A stretch of DNA of 64,000 nt. Source: Spirosoma sp. 48-14. Lineage in GTDB: Bacteria; Bacteroidota; Bacteroidia; Cytophagales; Spirosomataceae. Below, in pieces: positions 35,274-45,100 of the stretch. Both the position numbers and the translations under genes were made by a program. The DNA lies in assembly GCF_001898575.1 (NCBI RefSeq), contig NZ_MKUD01000001.1:125557-189556 (forward strand), in the 5' to 3' direction. The notes under the pieces are model-generated. The model was not told the origin of the DNA, did no database searches, and was given only the letters and a program-made list of their open reading frames with translations. The number at the start of each line of letters is the position of its first letter. Position 1 is the stretch's first letter.

Positions 35274-37622
35274 CTACATAAGTTTGATCTCGGATTCTTT
35301 AAACTGACGAATCAACTGCTGCAACAGCTTACTTTTCACATCGGCTTCACTATAAATGCTTTTGATCCAGACCCGAATAGTCAATTCAACGCTATCGCCA
35401 CCAACGCCCGTAACCAGAACCTCAGGTGGGCGATTTTGAATCGTTCCGTCCTGCTGCGACACGGCTTTCGTAACAATGTCGTTAACAGCTTTCAGATCGG
35501 TTTCCAGATTTACCTTTAGCATAAATTCCGTTTTCAGATAGGTATCGCTGGAAGTCCAGTTAACGAGCCGATTCGATAGTAGATCACCGTTAGGAATCAC
35601 AACCTCGGAGCCCTGCACAGTTATCATTTTACTTGATCGGATACCAATGTCGCGGATACGCCCTTTTTTGTCAGCGATTTCGATATAATCACCAATCTGA
35701 AAAGGCTTTTCGAAGATCAGAATAATACCCGAAACAAAATTACTGACGATATTCTGCATACCCAGCCCAATCCCGACGCTCAGCGCGCCGAGTACTACTG
35801 TTAACTTATCGACCGAAAGGCCAGACGCGGCAAAGGCCAGTAATACCCCGGCAATTACAACGACCAGACGAGTCAAGGCTAGCACTGAACTAACCTGGTC
35901 GACCTGCCCGTCGGAACTAGGAAGCTTACTTTCGCCAAAGAAAAGACCGATGTTTCGTTGCAACAGACTCGACAGATAGATAATAAGCGCAAATGAAAGC
36001 ACGCTGCTGAGCGTGAATGTAATGCTCCCAAACGTGCGGGGGCGGGTCAGTATGTGACTGAAGAAGTTGTAGATACTATCAGCAACACCCAGGTTGATAA
36101 AAAATACAAGCAGCCAAACCCCAATGGCTAGCACCACCAATCCTTTTTTGAATGAACGCTGGGTATGGTTAACATTGACCCGTGAAAAAACTCCCCCCGA
36201 ACAGGCGCTCAGTTTAATCTGAAGCTCAAGCGCTTCAAGGACTACCTCAATAAAAACGCCAAGGCCTGTAATCTGAACCAACCCAATAACACCCGTAATA
36301 CTGAATAACTTAGCCAAACTGATTCGCCCCAAAATATTCAGTAAAACAGCCAGCCCCTGCAATACCAGGTATAGTTTAACGACTGGCCGGATCATGCGTT
36401 CACTCAGATAGCGCCGGTGTAATCGTCTGGAGAACACAATACCGATATAAAAAAAAGCCGCATTCAATACTATGAGCCAAAGACGCATGAACAGGGTGTC
36501 GCTGATCAGGGTATTCGTAATCAGCAGCAACACATACAGCCCAGCATTCAGCAGCCACATGCTGAGATCATGCTTCGAAAAGCGTTTCCAGAGATGAATG
36601 GTCAGAACAACCAGCAACAAAAACTGGGTAATTTCAATATAAATAGCAGGCGACTCAGGCTCAAACAGTGGGGTTAAATTGAGCAAAACAATCAGTGAGG
36701 CTACGATAGGCACCGGCATCAGGTTATCGAACTGGATCGGCCCGATCTTCGGCTCCATCAACGCCGTATTGGCTTTTTTGTAGTTGGTAAAAACCCAGGC
36801 AAAAAACAACCCGGTGAGCAACAGCAGCAAAAACCGATTATCCCAGGTTGAGGCAAAAAAGTACTTCAGAATTTTATCCTGCCCCTGATAGCTCGATTTC
36901 AAAATCGACTGTACATTGCCAATGGTGAAGGTAGCCGGGGCATCCCACAGATAAGGTGACTCCTTCAGCAACGCATTTTCATTCGACTTCTGCCAACGAT
37001 CGCTGATAGAACCCTGCAAGTTACTGGCATTCAGGTAAGTTCCCGACACGTCAGCCAGCAACCGACTTACCGTATCCAGCCGGGCGGTTGTACGCGTACC
37101 AGCCTCCTGAAGCTGTAATCGAATATCGGTTAACTGCCCTACATACAGTTTCTTTTCGGTCGAATCATGGGCTGCTACAATCAGCAGCGAATCACCGCTC
37201 AGGCCAAGAACTTGGTCGAGCTGGCTTTGTAAATCATTATTCGATTTAGCCAGTGCAGTTCGCCAGCCCCTAAGCCGCTCCAGTGCATCGTTCAGAATCA
37301 GGCTATAATTGGCAAGACTCTTAGCGTCAACGATTTTTCTGTGGTTTCGTAAATCAGCGGAAATAGGTGCAATGTTCGCTTTCACATCGGCCAACCCTGC
37401 CCGTATACGGGCAATTCCATATCCTTTTTTATTCGTAGATCGTATCTCTGTGATAATCGACTGCGCCCGCTGAATCTTAAATAATAAGGTGTCTGGAATG
37501 GTTTGAACTGGCGTTGTTTCCTGCGTCTGAGTTGTATCCTGCGCTGACAAGATGGACCCACTGATTGTTATACACAGGCTTACCAGTATTAGCCTGCTCA
37601 TACCCTTTATGGATTTCTTCAT
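35274..37622 (-). CDS. Large MscS family mechanosensitive channel
   Basis: 782 residues with a signal peptide and a periplasmic coiled-coil domain (about residues 25-230, many Q/L/D/R heptads). About eight extra membrane helices come next, then the MscS core near residues 575-770. The pore helix is A-L-S-V-G-I-G-L-G-M-Q-N-I-V-S-N-F-V-S-G-I, followed by the beta domain F-E-K-P-F-Q-I-G-D-Y-I-E-I. This size and layout resemble MscK/MscM-type channels that release solutes on osmotic downshock. Confidence 0.9.
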   Translation of the reverse strand: MKKSIKGMSRLILVSLCITISGSILSAQDTTQTQETTPVQTIPDTLLFKIQRAQSIITEIRSTNKKGYGIARIRAGLADVKANIAPISADLRNHRKIVDAKSLANYSLILNDALERLRGWRTALAKSNNDLQSQLDQVLGLSGDSLLIVAAHDSTEKKLYVGQLTDIRLQLQEAGTRTTARLDTVSRLLADVSGTYLNASNLQGSISDRWQKSNENALLKESPYLWDAPATFTIGNVQSILKSSYQGQDKILKYFFASTWDNRFLLLLLTGLFFAWVFTNYKKANTALMEPKIGPIQFDNLMPVPIVASLIVLLNLTPLFEPESPAIYIEITQFLLLVVLTIHLWKRFSKHDLSMWLLNAGLYVLLLITNTLISDTLFMRLWLIVLNAAFFYIGIVFSRRLHRRYLSERMIRPVVKLYLVLQGLAVLLNILGRISLAKLFSITGVIGLVQITGLGVFIEVVLEALELQIKLSACSGGVFSRVNVNHTQRSFKKGLVVLAIGVWLLVFFINLGVADSIYNFFSHILTRPRTFGSITFTLSSVLSFALIIYLSSLLQRNIGLFFGESKLPSSDGQVDQVSSVLALTRLVVVIAGVLLAFAASGLSVDKLTVVLGALSVGIGLGMQNIVSNFVSGIILIFEKPFQIGDYIEIADKKGRIRDIGIRSSKMITVQGSEVVIPNGDLLSNRLVNWTSSDTYLKTEFMLKVNLETDLKAVNDIVTKAVSQQDGTIQNRPPEVLVTGVGGDSVELTIRVWIKSIYSEADVKSKLLQQLIRQFKESEIKLM

Positions 37623-37904
37623 AGATTACAAATCATCGTCGAGTACCGCTTTTTGACACCTGGTTTCGACGATCATAGGCTTCCTTCAACCAGATGCTAT
37701 TGTCTTTATTAACGCAATTATCCGGTTCCTGTTCGATTAGGGCAGCCATACCGCTTTCTATATACGCTTCGCTGACGCCAAACCAGTTTTGACGTAGAGC
37801 TAAACAACTCAGCAGAAATAATCGGGTCGTTTACACAATTTACTAGCAACAAAGCCCCGTTTTTTGTAATTTATCAGCACTGTAATCCTCAATTCAGCAA
37901 TTGT

Positions 37905-38144
37905 ATGGAACAACACGATACACCCAAACCCAACTCACTGGCCTTGGTCAGGACGGATGGATTTGGAAAACCCATTCATGCACTCAGCACACAACATCTG
38001 GAATTTGTCGGTAAATCTGTCAACGAGTTAGAGGCTATGCTTCAGGAAGCTATCAGCCTGGAATTGTATGAAAAGTGTGCGCTCATCCGGGATGAACTAC
38101 ATAAACGGCGCAAAATCCGTCTATTAACGAAACCACCTTATTAA
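37905..38144 (+). CDS. Small protein with a UvrB/UvrC (UVR) motif
   Basis: 79 residues. The C-terminal half (about residues 42-70) has the UVR pattern L-E-A-M-L-Q-E-A-I-S-L-E-L-Y-E-K-C-A-L-I-R-D-E-L, which forms a helical hairpin in UvrB, UvrC and ClpC-linked proteins. The N-terminal half is not recognised. Small UVR proteins are known from Bacteroidota, but their partners are not established. Confidence 0.75.
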   Translation: MEQHDTPKPNSLALVRTDGFGKPIHALSTQHLEFVGKSVNELEAMLQEAISLELYEKCALIRDELHKRRKIRLLTKPPY

Positions 38145-38218
38145 AGGTCATAGAAGGGGCACAGAATAGAACCCATTGGTTTATGTACCATGGTTTGAAT
38201 AGCACACCGCAGCTATGC

Positions 38219-39565
38219 TCATAGCGTTGGCTCCCACCCTTTTTGATAGTCGCGTTGCCAATAGCGCATGGCTTTAGGATTACCGATAATGTGCCCAGTA
38301 GCCGAATCGATCTGGAGCGCATCACCCGATCGATAAGCAATATTCCCCAACTGACAGAGTAAGGTACTCTTATGCCCGCTGACAATATCGGACGCTAACC
38401 GAGTTCCTTTTTTTATACCATCGAAGAAATTCTGGATATGAAAGGCATCCAGTTTCTGGGATGGATTCATTCGATCGCGAGGATCAATAGGTAAGTCATT
38501 TTTTATTTCTCTGACCAGCTTGTTTTCCAGGTCATAAATTTTGTACGAATTACCACTTTCAATAAGCAGAGATCCCGTTTCACCGTAGAAAATCACCCCG
38601 ACGCTAGTGCCTTCAACGGTTCGGCCATTGCAGCTTCTACCCTCCCAGGTCATGGCTGTACCATTAGGAAACTCCAGCGTAACCACCTGTGTATCGGGCG
38701 TTTCCCAATCATCTTTGTACCGATAGCGCCCTCCCGACGAAACTACGCGTGTAGGATAGTCGACGCCTAGGCCCCAGCGCATCAGGTCGACCATGTGGGT
38801 GCCGTTGTTCAGGCATTCCCCCGTTCCCCAGTGCCAGCGCCAATGCCAGTTGTAGTGAATCAGGTTGTCTTTATAGGCCATGCGTGGAGCGGGTCCCTGC
38901 CACAAATCGTAATCGAGCCAGGACGGAACGGCTACCTCTTTACCAATACCCATAGATGGGCGGTTATTTGTATACCACCCTTTGGCAAAATAAGGTCGAC
39001 CAATAGCTCCGTTTTTAACTTCAGCGATAGCCGCAGCCACATTAGGCCAGGTCCGACGCTGATTACCCATCTGGATTACATTCCTGTACTTTGCAGCAAC
39101 CGCAACCAGCAGTTCCCCTTCGTGCGGGTTATGACTACAGGGCTTCTCCAGATATACATGCTTACCCGCCTTAGAAGCCAGGATGGCGGCTGGGGCATGC
39201 CAGTGGTCGGGCGCTGCAATCACCAGGGCGTCCATATCCTTATCGTCCAGCGTTTTCCGAAAATCGGGCTGGGCTTTCGGTTTCTTTTTCTGTATGCCGT
39301 CTACGGTTGCAATGCACTTATCTGCTGCTCGCGAGTCTACATCAGCAATGTACATTACCTCACAGTTCGGCTGAAGAGCGTAATTACTGGCCAGTGCCAG
39401 CCCACGGCTATTAACGCCCATGACCCCTACCTGTATGCGCTCATTAGCCCCTAAAATGCGAGCATAGCTCCGGGCACTAAATCCAGATAATACTCCTCCC
39501 ACGGTCAGTGCTGTAGCGCCTGTGAGGGATTTCCGTATAAACTCTCTGCGTGAATCTGTTTTCAT
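38219..39565 (-). CDS. Gfo/Idh/MocA family oxidoreductase with Tat signal
   Basis: 448 residues from the Met at 39565 (M-K-T-D-S-R-R-E-F-I-R-K), which places the twin-arginine signal at the N-terminus; the frame is open to 39625. The Rossmann part has V-G-V-M-G-V-N-S-R-G and I-A-D-V-D-S-R, then the cofactor-site motif E-K-P-C-S-H-N. The C-terminal half is the substrate domain with N-N-G-T-H-M-V-D-L-M-R-W. Exported Gfo/Idh proteins in Bacteroidota act on sugars or sugar acids in the periplasm. Its neighbours (enolase-superfamily dehydratase, mutarotase-like protein) suggest a sugar-acid pathway. Confidence 0.9.
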   Translation of the reverse strand: MKTDSRREFIRKSLTGATALTVGGVLSGFSARSYARILGANERIQVGVMGVNSRGLALASNYALQPNCEVMYIADVDSRAADKCIATVDGIQKKKPKAQPDFRKTLDDKDMDALVIAAPDHWHAPAAILASKAGKHVYLEKPCSHNPHEGELLVAVAAKYRNVIQMGNQRRTWPNVAAAIAEVKNGAIGRPYFAKGWYTNNRPSMGIGKEVAVPSWLDYDLWQGPAPRMAYKDNLIHYNWHWRWHWGTGECLNNGTHMVDLMRWGLGVDYPTRVVSSGGRYRYKDDWETPDTQVVTLEFPNGTAMTWEGRSCNGRTVEGTSVGVIFYGETGSLLIESGNSYKIYDLENKLVREIKNDLPIDPRDRMNPSQKLDAFHIQNFFDGIKKGTRLASDIVSGHKSTLLCQLGNIAYRSGDALQIDSATGHIIGNPKAMRYWQRDYQKGWEPTL

Positions 39566-39651
39566 ATCCGTCAACCCCGCTCCGAGCGAAGCCTTATTCA
39601 TGATGACCGTAGATACCCATGGCAAGCTGTCCGGTCTACTGGTTGTTTTTT

Positions 39652-41016
39652 TTAGGGCTTTAAAATCGTACCATCGTTTTTGCGAACCGTCCAGCGTGAT
39701 TTAGTACCAATAGGGTATTTGGCCGCTTCTTTCTCGTTGATGTCAATTCCTAAGCCTGGTGTCTCATTGATCTGATAATACCCGTTTTTGATCGTCGGGC
39801 AACCGGGAAATACCTCCTTAACTTTATCACTGAACATCTGCGACTCCTGAATCCCAAAATTCCAGACGGCGATGTCGATATTGTTATTGGCTGCGTGACC
39901 TACCGGCGAGGTATCGCCCGGCCCATGCCAGGCAGTCCGCACGTTGAACCATTCACCCAACCGGGCCACTTTCATAGCAGGTGTAATACCGCCAATCTGT
40001 GAGATGTGGATTCGAATAAAATCGAACAGGTGGTTGGCCATTGGCTCCTTGAACTCATTGATGTTATTAAACAACTCACCCATCGCAATAGGTACGGCCG
40101 TGGTCTGCCGTAATTGCTTGAACCAGTTCATATTTTCGGGCGAAAACGGGTCTTCAATGAAATAGGGCCGGTATTCCTCCAGACCTTTAATCATATTGAT
40201 GGCATCAATGGGCTCAGTTAACTCGTGCATGTCGTGCAGGAGCTGTACATCTTCGCCACATCGTTTGCGCACGATGTCGAACATCTTAGGGACCCGTTTC
40301 AGATACGTTTTCTGATCTGAGAAATCGTCGGTTTCGCGGCCATATCCAGCCGTTTTGAAATCGGGCTTTAGCTCCTGCATAGCACCTACCCCCCCATAGC
40401 CTCCCTGCTGAATGCGGACATGTCGGAAACCCATCGCCATAAATTCCTGGACTTTATCGGCAATGGCTTCGGGTGTGGGGCCGCTGGCGTGGGTATATGT
40501 ATCGACCGCAATCCGGCTCTTGCCGCCCAGAAGCTGATAAACCGGCATGTTGGCTCGCTTCCCTTTGATGTCCCAGAGCGCCTGATCAAGTCCGGAAAGG
40601 GCGTTATTCAGCACCGGGCCATTTCGCCAGTAGGAACTGACATAGGCCGACTGCCACATATCCTCGATGTTGTCGACGTCTTTGCCCACGCAAAACTCAT
40701 TCAGGTAGATATTGACGGCTGGAATCACAACATGAGCGCGTTGGGTAAAGGTAGCGCAACCAAGCCCATACAAACCTGGTTCAGATGTTTCGACCTTCAC
40801 AATCACCAGATTCGGGCCACCGGGTGCCGTTGTAATAGCCCGGACGTTTTTGATGGTAACAGGAGCCACGCCTTTAGCATAGGCAGGGGTTTCGTAGACC
40901 TCGGCTCGGGCTTTGGGACTATCGAACAAACCCAGAATACCAGCGGCCGACCCTAATCCGGCTAACTTTAGCGCATTTCGTCGACTGGTTTCCAACGGCT
41001 TCTCTAATTGACTCAT
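39652..41016 (-). CDS. Enolase-superfamily sugar-acid dehydratase, ManD/RspA-like, with Tat signal
   Basis: 454 residues with a twin-arginine-type signal (S-R-R-N-A-L-K-L-A). The barrel holds the three metal ligands in L-L-H-D-M-H, F-I-E-D-P-F and A-M-G-E-L-F, and the W-H-G-P-G-D-T-S-P-V-G-H-A-A-N motif typical of mannonate/gluconate dehydratase-like members (ManD, RspA). The reaction would be dehydration of an aldonic acid such as mannonate or altronate. Export is unusual for this step. It precedes the Gfo/Idh gene by 86 bases on the same strand. Confidence 0.87.
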   Translation of the reverse strand: MSQLEKPLETSRRNALKLAGLGSAAGILGLFDSPKARAEVYETPAYAKGVAPVTIKNVRAITTAPGGPNLVIVKVETSEPGLYGLGCATFTQRAHVVIPAVNIYLNEFCVGKDVDNIEDMWQSAYVSSYWRNGPVLNNALSGLDQALWDIKGKRANMPVYQLLGGKSRIAVDTYTHASGPTPEAIADKVQEFMAMGFRHVRIQQGGYGGVGAMQELKPDFKTAGYGRETDDFSDQKTYLKRVPKMFDIVRKRCGEDVQLLHDMHELTEPIDAINMIKGLEEYRPYFIEDPFSPENMNWFKQLRQTTAVPIAMGELFNNINEFKEPMANHLFDFIRIHISQIGGITPAMKVARLGEWFNVRTAWHGPGDTSPVGHAANNNIDIAVWNFGIQESQMFSDKVKEVFPGCPTIKNGYYQINETPGLGIDINEKEAAKYPIGTKSRWTVRKNDGTILKP

Positions 41017-41072
41017 GTTAGCGATGTAGTTAAAGGCTTAGAAAAAATGAGGTTAACCCCAAAATCATAGTG

Positions 41073-41111
41073 AACACAGAGAAAAAAGGAATAAGGCTTT
41101 CTCTCCGTGTT
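41073..41111. repeat. Degenerate inverted repeat related to the 19.3-kb element
   Basis: An imperfect hairpin with AACACAGAGAAA on the left and TTTCTCTCCGTGTT on the right lies in the spacer between the mutarotase-like and dehydratase genes. The words match the CACAGAGAAAG pattern of the perfect repeat at 19304-19397, suggesting a decayed relative. Confidence 0.55.
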
Positions 41112-41123
41112 GTTGTGTTGACA

Positions 41124-42137
41124 TTATTTTACGTAATACTGATAGGCGATTTGCCAACTGAACGTCTGCCCTGGTTCGATTTTGATTGTAACGTACGGTT
41201 CAGGGCTTACCGTGGTAGACGACGACCAGTACACCATACGGGAAATATCACGGTCGCCGGTTACGGTTACACCAGCACCTGTTTTGGTATTGTCGACTGT
41301 GATGTTGTATCGCATGGGTTGCCCATTTCCCAAATTCGGATAATAAACGCTTTCACCTTTCGTCAGATCGCTGAGGTACGCAAGCTGTCCATCCTGAAAG
41401 CGAACCCGGTCCGTAACCCCTTTTCCGCCATCAGTTGATAAGGCTGACACCGGAAATTTGATCGCGTACCCTGTGCCGGTCGGCTGTTGATCGATGACAA
41501 AAAAATTGTGATTATAGGACGTTGTTTCGATAGGTCGATTTCCAATATTTTTCAGGCTATGGGTAATAACCAGTGCCGGTTTATTTTTGGTTAGCGCCAG
41601 CGTCTTCCGATACTCATAAGCATAGGCTGTGTCGGCCAGGGTATGAACAAACTGCACCTGATCGGCCTTCTTCGTTATGGCCCAGACTCCCGGATTCGCA
41701 ATTGGATAATAGGCAAAGGCATTATACGGCTTTTCGTCGGGTCGAATCAGGCTCCCCACACCGATTTTCACGAATGTACCACCTGGTTTTACGTGGGTGT
41801 AACCCAATGGGCCAAACTCCTCAACGGGCCCCATGACTGCATCATGCAGTGTAGGGCTGTATGTATCGAACCATTTGCCATGATACGTATGTCCTTTGTA
41901 GTCAAGGCTAGCGACCACCCCCGACCAGTCGAAGCGCGTACCCCGGTAGTAACCCTTCTCGGCATCGGGTAAGTAGAGCTTCGCCCGAACCAGTCCGTTG
42001 GTAATTTCCGTTTCAGGAACATCGGTCGCCGAACGCATACCGATGGATAGTATGACCAGACAACAACAAAAGGCGAAGTAACGCCGAAACGGCCATTGAA
42101 CCAGTACGGCAACGGATACTGAACGAGTGGTCTTCAT
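41124..42137 (-). CDS. Secreted galactose-mutarotase-like protein
   Basis: 337 residues with an N-terminal hydrophobic segment (about residues 20-35), then a beta-rich domain. Motifs include F-D-W-S-G-V-V-A-S-L, S-Y-N-H-N-F-F-V-I-D and G-P-L-G-Y. The pattern resembles the aldose-1-epimerase/DUF4432-like sandwich fold that binds sugars. Catalytic residues cannot be assigned with confidence. It lies in a run of sugar-acid genes and 62 bases from the hybrid sensor stop, all on one strand. Confidence 0.68.
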   Translation of the reverse strand: MKTTRSVSVAVLVQWPFRRYFAFCCCLVILSIGMRSATDVPETEITNGLVRAKLYLPDAEKGYYRGTRFDWSGVVASLDYKGHTYHGKWFDTYSPTLHDAVMGPVEEFGPLGYTHVKPGGTFVKIGVGSLIRPDEKPYNAFAYYPIANPGVWAITKKADQVQFVHTLADTAYAYEYRKTLALTKNKPALVITHSLKNIGNRPIETTSYNHNFFVIDQQPTGTGYAIKFPVSALSTDGGKGVTDRVRFQDGQLAYLSDLTKGESVYYPNLGNGQPMRYNITVDNTKTGAGVTVTGDRDISRMVYWSSSTTVSPEPYVTIKIEPGQTFSWQIAYQYYVK

Positions 42138-42199
42138 AAAATTCCGGCTCTATTTCCATGGAAAAAGGCCGAAAATCAGTTGAATTACTTATGCTGTCC

Positions 42200-45100
42200 T
42201 CAGCAAACTTCTGGCTGCACGTCGCGTTCGACCCTATGCTTTCGGGCATATTCGGATGGCGATACCCCATGAACCTGCTGGAATGACTTTCGGAAATACT
42301 TGACATCTTCCAGACCAACCAAGGCACATACTTCTGAGATACGAAGCTGACTGGAGGCCAGCAACTGAGCCGCCCGTTTCATACGTACATCGTTGATAAA
42401 TTCTACCACCGACTGGCCGGTAATATTTTTAATACGTCGATAAAACACTGACCGACTCATCGCCATTTCCTTGACCAATTCCAGCACCGAAAACTCGGGT
42501 TCGCCCAGGTTCTTTTCAACAATACTCATGGCCGTTTCCAGAAATACTTTGTCGGCATCAGGAATTAAAACTTCGGTAGGCTCCAGCAAGATTTTCTGCT
42601 GATAATACTGGCGCAGTTTCAGGCGATTATGCACCAGCGTATTCACTTTAGCAATGAGCAAATCAGGGTTGAACGGTTTACTGATGTACTCGTCGGCACC
42701 TGTTTCCAACCCTTCAATTTCATGCACAACAGCTACCCTGGCTGTAAGCAGAACGACCGGAATATGCAGTGTTTTAGGGTGCTGTTTAATTTTTTTGCAG
42801 AGATCCAGTCCATCGCTGCGTGGCATCATAATGTCACTGATAATTACATCCGGCATAAGTTGCAGAGCCTGCTCCCAGCCATCGATGCCATCAACAGCCG
42901 TAAATACCTCAAATTTGGCAGCAAACAAATGTGTAATGTATTGCCTTACATCGCTGTTGTCCTCAACAATCAGCAGACGTAATGTGGCAGAGGTCAGGTC
43001 GGTTGGGATTACCGTAACCTCATCAATAAACGGCTGAGGATGCACCGACAAAGCGGGCCCTTGTGTATCGAGGGCCAGATCGGATGCGGCCAGGTGATCC
43101 TTCCCAAAAGGTAGCCGGATAACAAAGGTAGTCCCCTGCCCTACCTGGCTAGTCAGTGAAACTTCTCCCCCATGTCGTTCAATGAACTGTTTTACCAGCG
43201 ATAAGCCAATACCTGTTCCTACTACCCGCATATTGGCCGTATGCGACGCCTGATAATACAAATCAAAAATACGGTTGAGTTCGTCTGGCTTTATACCGAT
43301 TCCTTCGTCGCGGACGGTAATATCGAGGTAGTTAGTCAGTAATTTTTGCTGCTGAAAACGAGCCGATTGCCCTATATCGCCAACAACGCGGATACTCAAA
43401 TGAACGCCATGCCCCGCCGACGTATATTTTAGAGCGTTAGAGAGTACATTGATAACTGCCACTTCGAGTTTGCTCCGATCAAAGTAAAGCATGACGGGCT
43501 CCGGAAGCGTATCGATAGTGTATTTTATTTTTTGCTCTTCCGCTTTAAGCTTGAACATCAAAAACAACTCAACCAGAAATGAAACGGCATCGCTTCTGAC
43601 AGCCTGAAGCGGTATATGCTGTGATTCCATCTTACGAAAATCCAGCAATTGATTAATTAACGACAGCAGTCGGCGGGTTTGCTGGTGTACGAGCAATACC
43701 TTATCTTTCATGCCATTGAATTTCCAGGCCGATGCCGCCAGCTCCTCCATAGGACCCAGAATCAGCGTCAGGGGCGTGCGTAACTCGTGCGACACATTGG
43801 TAAAAAACTCCAGTTTCAGATCGCTAAGTTCTTTCTCCTTTTCATACTGGAAATGTTCGAAAGCAATCTTATTTTTCAAGGCCTGCTGCTGCAACAGAAC
43901 CCGTCGGGCCAGTAGCAATGCCCCACTTATCAGTAGCGTGTATAATGAGTACGCCCACCAGGTTTTCCACCAGGGAGGCAGGATGGTCAATCGTAAGGCG
44001 GCCGGATGATGCGTCCATTGCCCCTCGCCATTTTCAGCTTTTACCTGAAACGTGTAATTCCCGGCGGGCAGGTTGGCAAAACTAGCCGTCCGCTGACCAG
44101 GAGCGAGTTGTACCCAGTTGTCGTTATAGCCAACCAATTGATAAGCGTAGCGGTGCTTTTTAGGGTTGGCAAAGTTCAACCCAACGAACGAAATAGAGAA
44201 GTCGTTTTCAGCCGCTTTTATCTGAAGGGTTTGCGCTTTGTTAAGTGGCTTCTGAATCAGGACCCGGCCATTTATGGACTGCCCCACACCGATTGGCTGA
44301 TTGGCAATCGATAAGCCGGTAATGCGCACAAAAGGTGGGTATGGATTGGCCTGGATTGCCCGTGGCTGGAGGTAGGTAATGCCGTTGATACCACCAAAAT
44401 ACAGGGTTTCGTCCCTCGACTTACAGGCAGCCCCAACCTTAAACGAGTTACTTTGTACGCCATCCACAACGTTATACCGAATGACCTGATGCGTTACCGG
44501 GTTCACCCGAATCAGCCCTTCACTACCCAGCCATATATTCCCCTGACTATCTTCGATAATACTTTCAACATCACTGTCGGGTAGCCAGGTTGCACAGGAC
44601 CGAATCTCTTCCTGCCCGTTTTGATTTCGGACAATTTGATGTAAACCTCCCCCAATGGTACCGACCCATATGGCTCCCCGCCGGTCTTTAAGCAGAGGCC
44701 AGGCATAATTTACCCGTAAACTGGTCGGATTGTGCCTATCATGATTAAATTGCTGAAGTAGCTCCAGCCGATCGGGCAGTACCCGTAGTTTCAGCACACC
44801 TGCATCCTGCGTACTGGCCCAAAGCACATTTTCGGCCGAATCGTACAGCAAAAAGGTAAAGCGGTCGGATGGGAGCCGACTATTCCGGCTGCTATATCTG
44901 GCTATGATCTGACCATCGCGGTTCATGCGGGTAAGTCCATAACTAAAGGAAGCCGTCCAGAGCGTACCGAATTTATCTTCAGTAATGCTCTCTATATAGT
45001 GATACAGGCCATCGTGATGTGGAAAGGTTTTAATAATCTCCCGGCCATTCTGCCGACGGATCGAAATTAACCCATCATACCGAGCGCTGAACCAGAGTGT

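Noticed and set aside
38795-39454. 219-codon frame on the plus strand
   Set aside because: It lies wholly opposite the Tat-type oxidoreductase; its Cys/His/Ile-rich sequence is that of an antisense frame.
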